From positions 1 to 7,984 of the forward strand of contig CAMUXX010000033.1 in assembly GCA_947164805.1 (NCBI GenBank): 7,984 nt of DNA, written 5' to 3'. This document shows, one piece after another, positions 5,212 through 7,984 of this stretch; the first letter of the stretch is position 1, and each line of letters begins with the position of its first letter. This DNA comes from an uncultured Elusimicrobia bacterium. Its GTDB lineage: Bacteria; Elusimicrobiota; Elusimicrobia; Elusimicrobiales; Elusimicrobiaceae. The translations under genes and the position numbers were made by a program. The notes under the pieces were generated by a model. It was not told the DNA's origin, did no database searches, and worked only from the letters and a program-made list of their open reading frames with translations.

Positions 5212-6800
5212 TGAGATATTTAAAAGCTACAATCCTTTTCTTTATCGCAACCTTGATATTGGGGCAAGGTATTTGTTTTGCCCAACAGGTTTTAACAGAG
5301 AAACAAACGCAAATTTTAAAATGTGCGGAAGAAAAAATTTTTGCAGTATATAATTTTTTAAATATTGATAAACCGTCCGACCAGAAGTCTTTTACTCCTT
5401 CACAATGTGGGCAAAGTAAACCTATACCGATGCCTGCCTGGCTTGAAAAGGCTTTGCCGGAAATGGAAAAGAAACAAATTTGGCAGCAGGAAACTGAAAC
5501 CGGTACACAGTCTTTCAGTGAAGCGCAAATATGGCAAAGGGCTTTCAATATCATACACGAATATTTGGCTTTAGCCGATGGTATAAATGAAGGTACTGCA
5601 TATACTTCGCAAGAAATTATGGAACAATTTGGTTTCCTTCGTACTCGTTTTTTAATTACATTGGATATTATTGCTTCAGAACCTGCTTTTTATGAAAGTA
5701 TGGAAGGGCGTGGTAGACAAATTATTTCTACGCTGGAACTTATTAATAAAGAAATGGTAAGTGTTGGGGAATCTTTTGTTGTACCCCAAAAACAATGGCG
5801 CAATAAATTTAGAAAATCAATTATAGGTGTTGCCATACTTTCAAATTCTATATATTCAACAATGATGATGAAGCAATGGCTTGCCGTAGCACCAGAACGT
5901 TTTAAGAAACCGAATAACCAAATTATATTATTGGTTCTTACAATGCTTGGTACTTTGCTTGTCTTTTCCGCAGTTTTGATGATAATGAATAATCAAAATG
6001 ATGCTATCAGCGGGGCTATAGATAAATATCTGCAAAAAACATCTGTTTGGGTTGATGATTATAACCGCCAATTTATAAGAATTAACATAAAGTATATGGT
6101 TATTGCTACGGTTGTTTTATTTACACTTTTTGGTGTTTTGCTCGGGATGGTTTTGGGAGGCTTTGTCGGATTTGTGGCTTTGGTTATTTTCTTCGGCCTG
6201 GGTTTAAATATCGGCCTTAAAATGCCCGGAACTATGCTTAATGTTCTAAAAAAGCAGAGGGGTACGAAAATCAATAATCAATTAATGGATGCTTTGATTT
6301 TGCTTTCAAACTCTTTAAAGTCCGGTATGGATATTGTGCAAGGTTTTGAGATGGTTTCAAAAGATTTGCGCCCTCCTATATCTGAGGAATTTGGCTTAGT
6401 TATAAAAAATTATAATTTGGGTACACCTTTTGAAAAGTCTTTGGAAATGATGGAAGAACGTGTTGACTCACGCTTGCTTTCTTATATGGTAAAAGCAATA
6501 GTTTTGCAAAGGCAAGTTGGTGGTAATTTAACTAAGATTTTTGAACGTATCGTGGAAAATATTCGTGAAGAAAGTAAACTAGAAGAAAAACTTCAGGCCA
6601 TGACTGCCCAACAAAGGATACAAGCAATAGTTGTAGGTGTTATGCCGTGGATTATGGTTGGTGTTATGTTTATATTTCAGCCCGATACTATGATAAACTT
6701 TTATACAACTCCTATTGGTATAGTTGTGTTACTATTTTGTATAATTTGGATATTCATTGGTATTAAAGCAGTCAATAAATTGGGGGAAATAAAGGTATGA
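5211..6800 (+). CDS. tadB: TadB inner-membrane platform protein with extra exported N-terminal domain
   Basis: The C-terminal 290 or so residues are a normal TadB. There is a membrane helix at about 237-259, a helix pair at 294-335, a type II secretion F domain at about 355-470 (LMDALILLSNSLKSGMDIVQ, then NYNLGTPFEKSLEMMEERV, then VLQRQVGGNL) and two final helices (471-489, 501-519). Before this lies an unusual region of about 230 residues. It begins with a signal peptide (MRYLKATILFF to about Ala24) and continues as a mostly helical, Gln/Glu-rich soluble stretch with only two cysteines outside the signal (Cys38, Cys66). It ends in a weakly hydrophobic segment (203-220). TadB usually has about 300 residues; this has 529. 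Because the F domain is cytoplasmic, the helix count puts the added part in the periplasm, which agrees with the signal peptide. I do not recognise the added domain. The gene overlaps the fusion gene by 1 nt and tadC by 4 nt (ATGA). Confidence 0.88.
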   Translation: MRYLKATILFFIATLILGQGICFAQQVLTEKQTQILKCAEEKIFAVYNFLNIDKPSDQKSFTPSQCGQSKPIPMPAWLEKALPEMEKKQIWQQETETGTQSFSEAQIWQRAFNIIHEYLALADGINEGTAYTSQEIMEQFGFLRTRFLITLDIIASEPAFYESMEGRGRQIISTLELINKEMVSVGESFVVPQKQWRNKFRKSIIGVAILSNSIYSTMMMKQWLAVAPERFKKPNNQIILLVLTMLGTLLVFSAVLMIMNNQNDAISGAIDKYLQKTSVWVDDYNRQFIRINIKYMVIATVVLFTLFGVLLGMVLGGFVGFVALVIFFGLGLNIGLKMPGTMLNVLKKQRGTKINNQLMDALILLSNSLKSGMDIVQGFEMVSKDLRPPISEEFGLVIKNYNLGTPFEKSLEMMEERVDSRLLSYMVKAIVLQRQVGGNLTKIFERIVENIREESKLEEKLQAMTAQQRIQAIVVGVMPWIMVGVMFIFQPDTMINFYTTPIGIVVLLFCIIWIFIGIKAVNKLGEIKV

Positions 6801-7690
6801 GCAATATGGGGATGATTCACTTAATGCTTATTTTACTTGCTATAGGCGGAACAATTTGTATTTTTCTCTCCGTTATTATGTTCTTAACCCCGGCTGATGT
6901 ATCCCAAGATATTTCGGACTTAGAGGCAAAACAAGTAAAATCTGCGTCTTCCTTTGCCAAATTAAAACCTGAAGAAAATTTTCTTGACAGATTGGCTTTT
7001 TATGTCTTAAATTTCTTTCACTTGCAAGAACCTTTGGAAAATATTTGGGTTCTTTTGGGTAGCCCGGAGAAACCTCAGCCGGTAGATATGCTTTATTATA
7101 AAATTTATGCAGCAATAGCAACACCGGTGATTTTATTTTTACTCTTTGGTACATGGCTTGTTATATTTTTTATACCTTTAGGTTTTTATTTGCCTGATTT
7201 GTATTATAAAGCAGAGATTGAAAAACGCCAACAGAATATGTTGAGGAATTTTGCCACTACGGTAGATTTAATGGCTTTGGTTATAGAATCAGGCTTAGAT
7301 TATATGACAGCTTTTGAGCGTATAGTAAAAATTGCCAAAGAAAAAACTTTGCTTGAAATTGAAATTGAAAAAACTTTAAATGAAACGAAACTCGGTTATT
7401 CAAGACGTGAGTCTTTGGAACATTTGGCTGCAAGAACAGGTGTACAGGATATCAGATCATTTGTCGGTTTAATTATACAATCAGATGAATTGGGTACCAG
7501 TTTAGTGCAGTTATTACGCAATTTTTCAGCTGATTTAAGATTTAGGCGTTTAAATAAAGCTGAAAAACTTGCCGCGCAAGCATCAACAAAGATGTTAATA
7601 CCTATGTTTATTTTTATATTTCCGGTCGTGTTTATTATGATGCTATCGCCTATGATTGCAGATTTTATGCACGGGGGTATGCCGTTTTAG
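6797..7690 (+). CDS. tadC: TadC inner-membrane platform protein
   Basis: This 297-residue polytopic membrane protein pairs with TadB to form the pilus assembly platform above the TadA ATPase. The first helix is at about 8-30. A charged cytoplasmic stretch follows (35-95, including FLDRLAFYVLNFF), then a helix pair at 104-132. The F domain (about 147-262) contains 'TTVDLMALVIESGLDYMTAF' (154-173), 'SRRESLEHLAARTGVQDIRS' (202-221), 'IIQSDELGTSLVQLLRNF' (226-243) and an Arg/Lys-rich helix 'LRFRRLNKAEKLAAQASTK'. A final hydrophobic helix spans 266-287. These blocks and the order tadB-tadC are typical of the family, and length is normal. Its ATG overlaps the tadB stop (ATGA), so it is probably translated by coupling; GGGGGA about 9 nt upstream is a possible ribosome site. 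Confidence 0.93.
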   Translation: MSNMGMIHLMLILLAIGGTICIFLSVIMFLTPADVSQDISDLEAKQVKSASSFAKLKPEENFLDRLAFYVLNFFHLQEPLENIWVLLGSPEKPQPVDMLYYKIYAAIATPVILFLLFGTWLVIFFIPLGFYLPDLYYKAEIEKRQQNMLRNFATTVDLMALVIESGLDYMTAFERIVKIAKEKTLLEIEIEKTLNETKLGYSRRESLEHLAARTGVQDIRSFVGLIIQSDELGTSLVQLLRNFSADLRFRRLNKAEKLAAQASTKMLIPMFIFIFPVVFIMMLSPMIADFMHGGMPF

Positions 7691-7699
7691 GAGTTTAAG

Positions 7700-7936
7700 A
7701 TGAAAAAAATTATTTTTACTTTTATATTTTTAGTTTTTTCTGTTTCATTTTCCTTTGCAAGGGCAGCAGACAGGCCTCTTAGGGAAACAGGCAAAGAAGC
7801 CGGGCTTATGCTGGATTTGCAAAAAATGTCACTTGGTACTCTTGCAAATGTTGAACAAAGAAGGCAATATCTTTCTACTGTTCAGCTTGAAAAACAAAGA
7901 ATACAAAAAAACCAAACTAAAAATTGCCATATGTAA
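7700..7936 (+). CDS. Small exported protein of unknown function, possibly frameshifted
   Basis: This 78-residue product is not recognised. A clear signal peptide (MKKIIFTFIFLVFSVSFSF, with a likely cut after Ala22 in ARA|AD) precedes a short, charged, probably helical region (residues 24-78, rich in Lys, Gln, Arg and Leu). There is no lipobox cysteine. The ribosome site AGGAG (7689-7693) overlaps the tadC stop, so the gene belongs to the same operon. In many Tad loci a TadD-type protein follows tadC, but nothing here shows TPR repeats or lipidation, so I do not assign that. The last residues (NQTKNCHM) look unlike the rest. They follow a run of seven A at 7905-7911; removing one A would extend the protein to the window edge in a coding-like frame. 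The true gene may therefore be longer. Confidence 0.65.
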   Translation: MKKIIFTFIFLVFSVSFSFARAADRPLRETGKEAGLMLDLQKMSLGTLANVEQRRQYLSTVQLEKQRIQKNQTKNCHM

Positions 7937-7984
7937 CAATAATAACTTTGATGATCGTTTTAAAATTGGCTTAAAATCAATCAA
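7848..7984 (+). other. Open frame reaching the window end, overlapping the small exported gene
   Basis: In the frame shifted by +1 relative to the small exported gene, sequence is open from the ATG at 7848 to the last base (45 codons, no stop). The part after 7911 reads TKLKIAICNNNNFDDRFKIG and onward, with codons like those of the neighbouring genes. There is no ribosome site before 7848, nor before the TTG at 7887. I see it either as the continuation of the upstream gene after a one-base insertion in the A7 run, or as the start of a separate overlapping gene. It is too short to assign a function. Confidence 0.3.

Noticed and set aside
7948..7984. Transcription terminator hairpin after the small exported gene
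   Set aside because: TTGAT...TTTTAA / TTAAAA...ATCAA form only an imperfect AT-rich inverted repeat, no T tract is visible before the window ends, and the region may be coding in another frame.

Overview
The window holds most of one Tad (tight adherence / Flp) pilus locus, all on the + strand. It runs off both ends of the window and has no gap longer than about 35 bases between genes. The DNA is AT-rich. The first gene is the 3' end of an outer-membrane beta-barrel gene of the PorV/PorQ type, which points to a Gram-negative (diderm) bacterium. PorV/PorQ-like barrels and the AT-rich style would fit Elusimicrobiota or a neighbouring diderm phylum. That placement is inference; no phylogenetic marker is present.

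Layout: (1) bases 1-567, C-terminal part of the PorV/PorQ-like barrel. (2) 586-759 and 786-995, two small Flp-type prepilins with nearly the same processing motif (KNKKGQ[TN]TVEY). (3) 1005-1478, a TadE-like minor pilin whose frame is interrupted by an in-frame TGA at 1155-1157. (4) 1511-2269, CpaB/RcpC periplasmic protein. (5) 2280-3020, a very short CpaC/RcpA secretin, essentially a signal peptide plus the secretin domain. (6) 3022-5211, a single 729-residue protein joining a TadZ/CpaE-like ParA/MinD ATPase to a TadA/CpaF secretion ATPase. (7) 5211-6800, TadB with a signal peptide and an extra N-terminal domain of roughly 200 residues. (8) 6797-7690, TadC. (9) 7700-7936, a small exported protein of unknown function whose last codons may be frameshifted, because another open frame continues to the window edge.

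How the parts should work together, from knowledge of the Tad family: the Flp and TadE prepilins are cut after the glycine of the GxxxxE[YL] motif by a prepilin peptidase, which is not in the window. TadB and TadC form the inner-membrane platform, the TadA half powers polymerisation, the TadZ half places the machine in the cell, CpaB bridges the periplasm, and the secretin lets the pilus through the outer membrane. The spacing is very tight: a 1-nt gap from secretin to fusion, TAATG from fusion to tadB, and ATGA from tadB to tadC. This suggests one transcript with translational coupling. I see no convincing promoter or terminator inside the window.

The most unusual feature is a remodelled, compact Tad machine: a secretin without the usual N-domains, a TadB carrying an added exported domain, and a fused localisation/assembly ATPase. 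Two possible gene lesions, the TGA in tadE and an A7 run near the 3' end, should be checked against reads.
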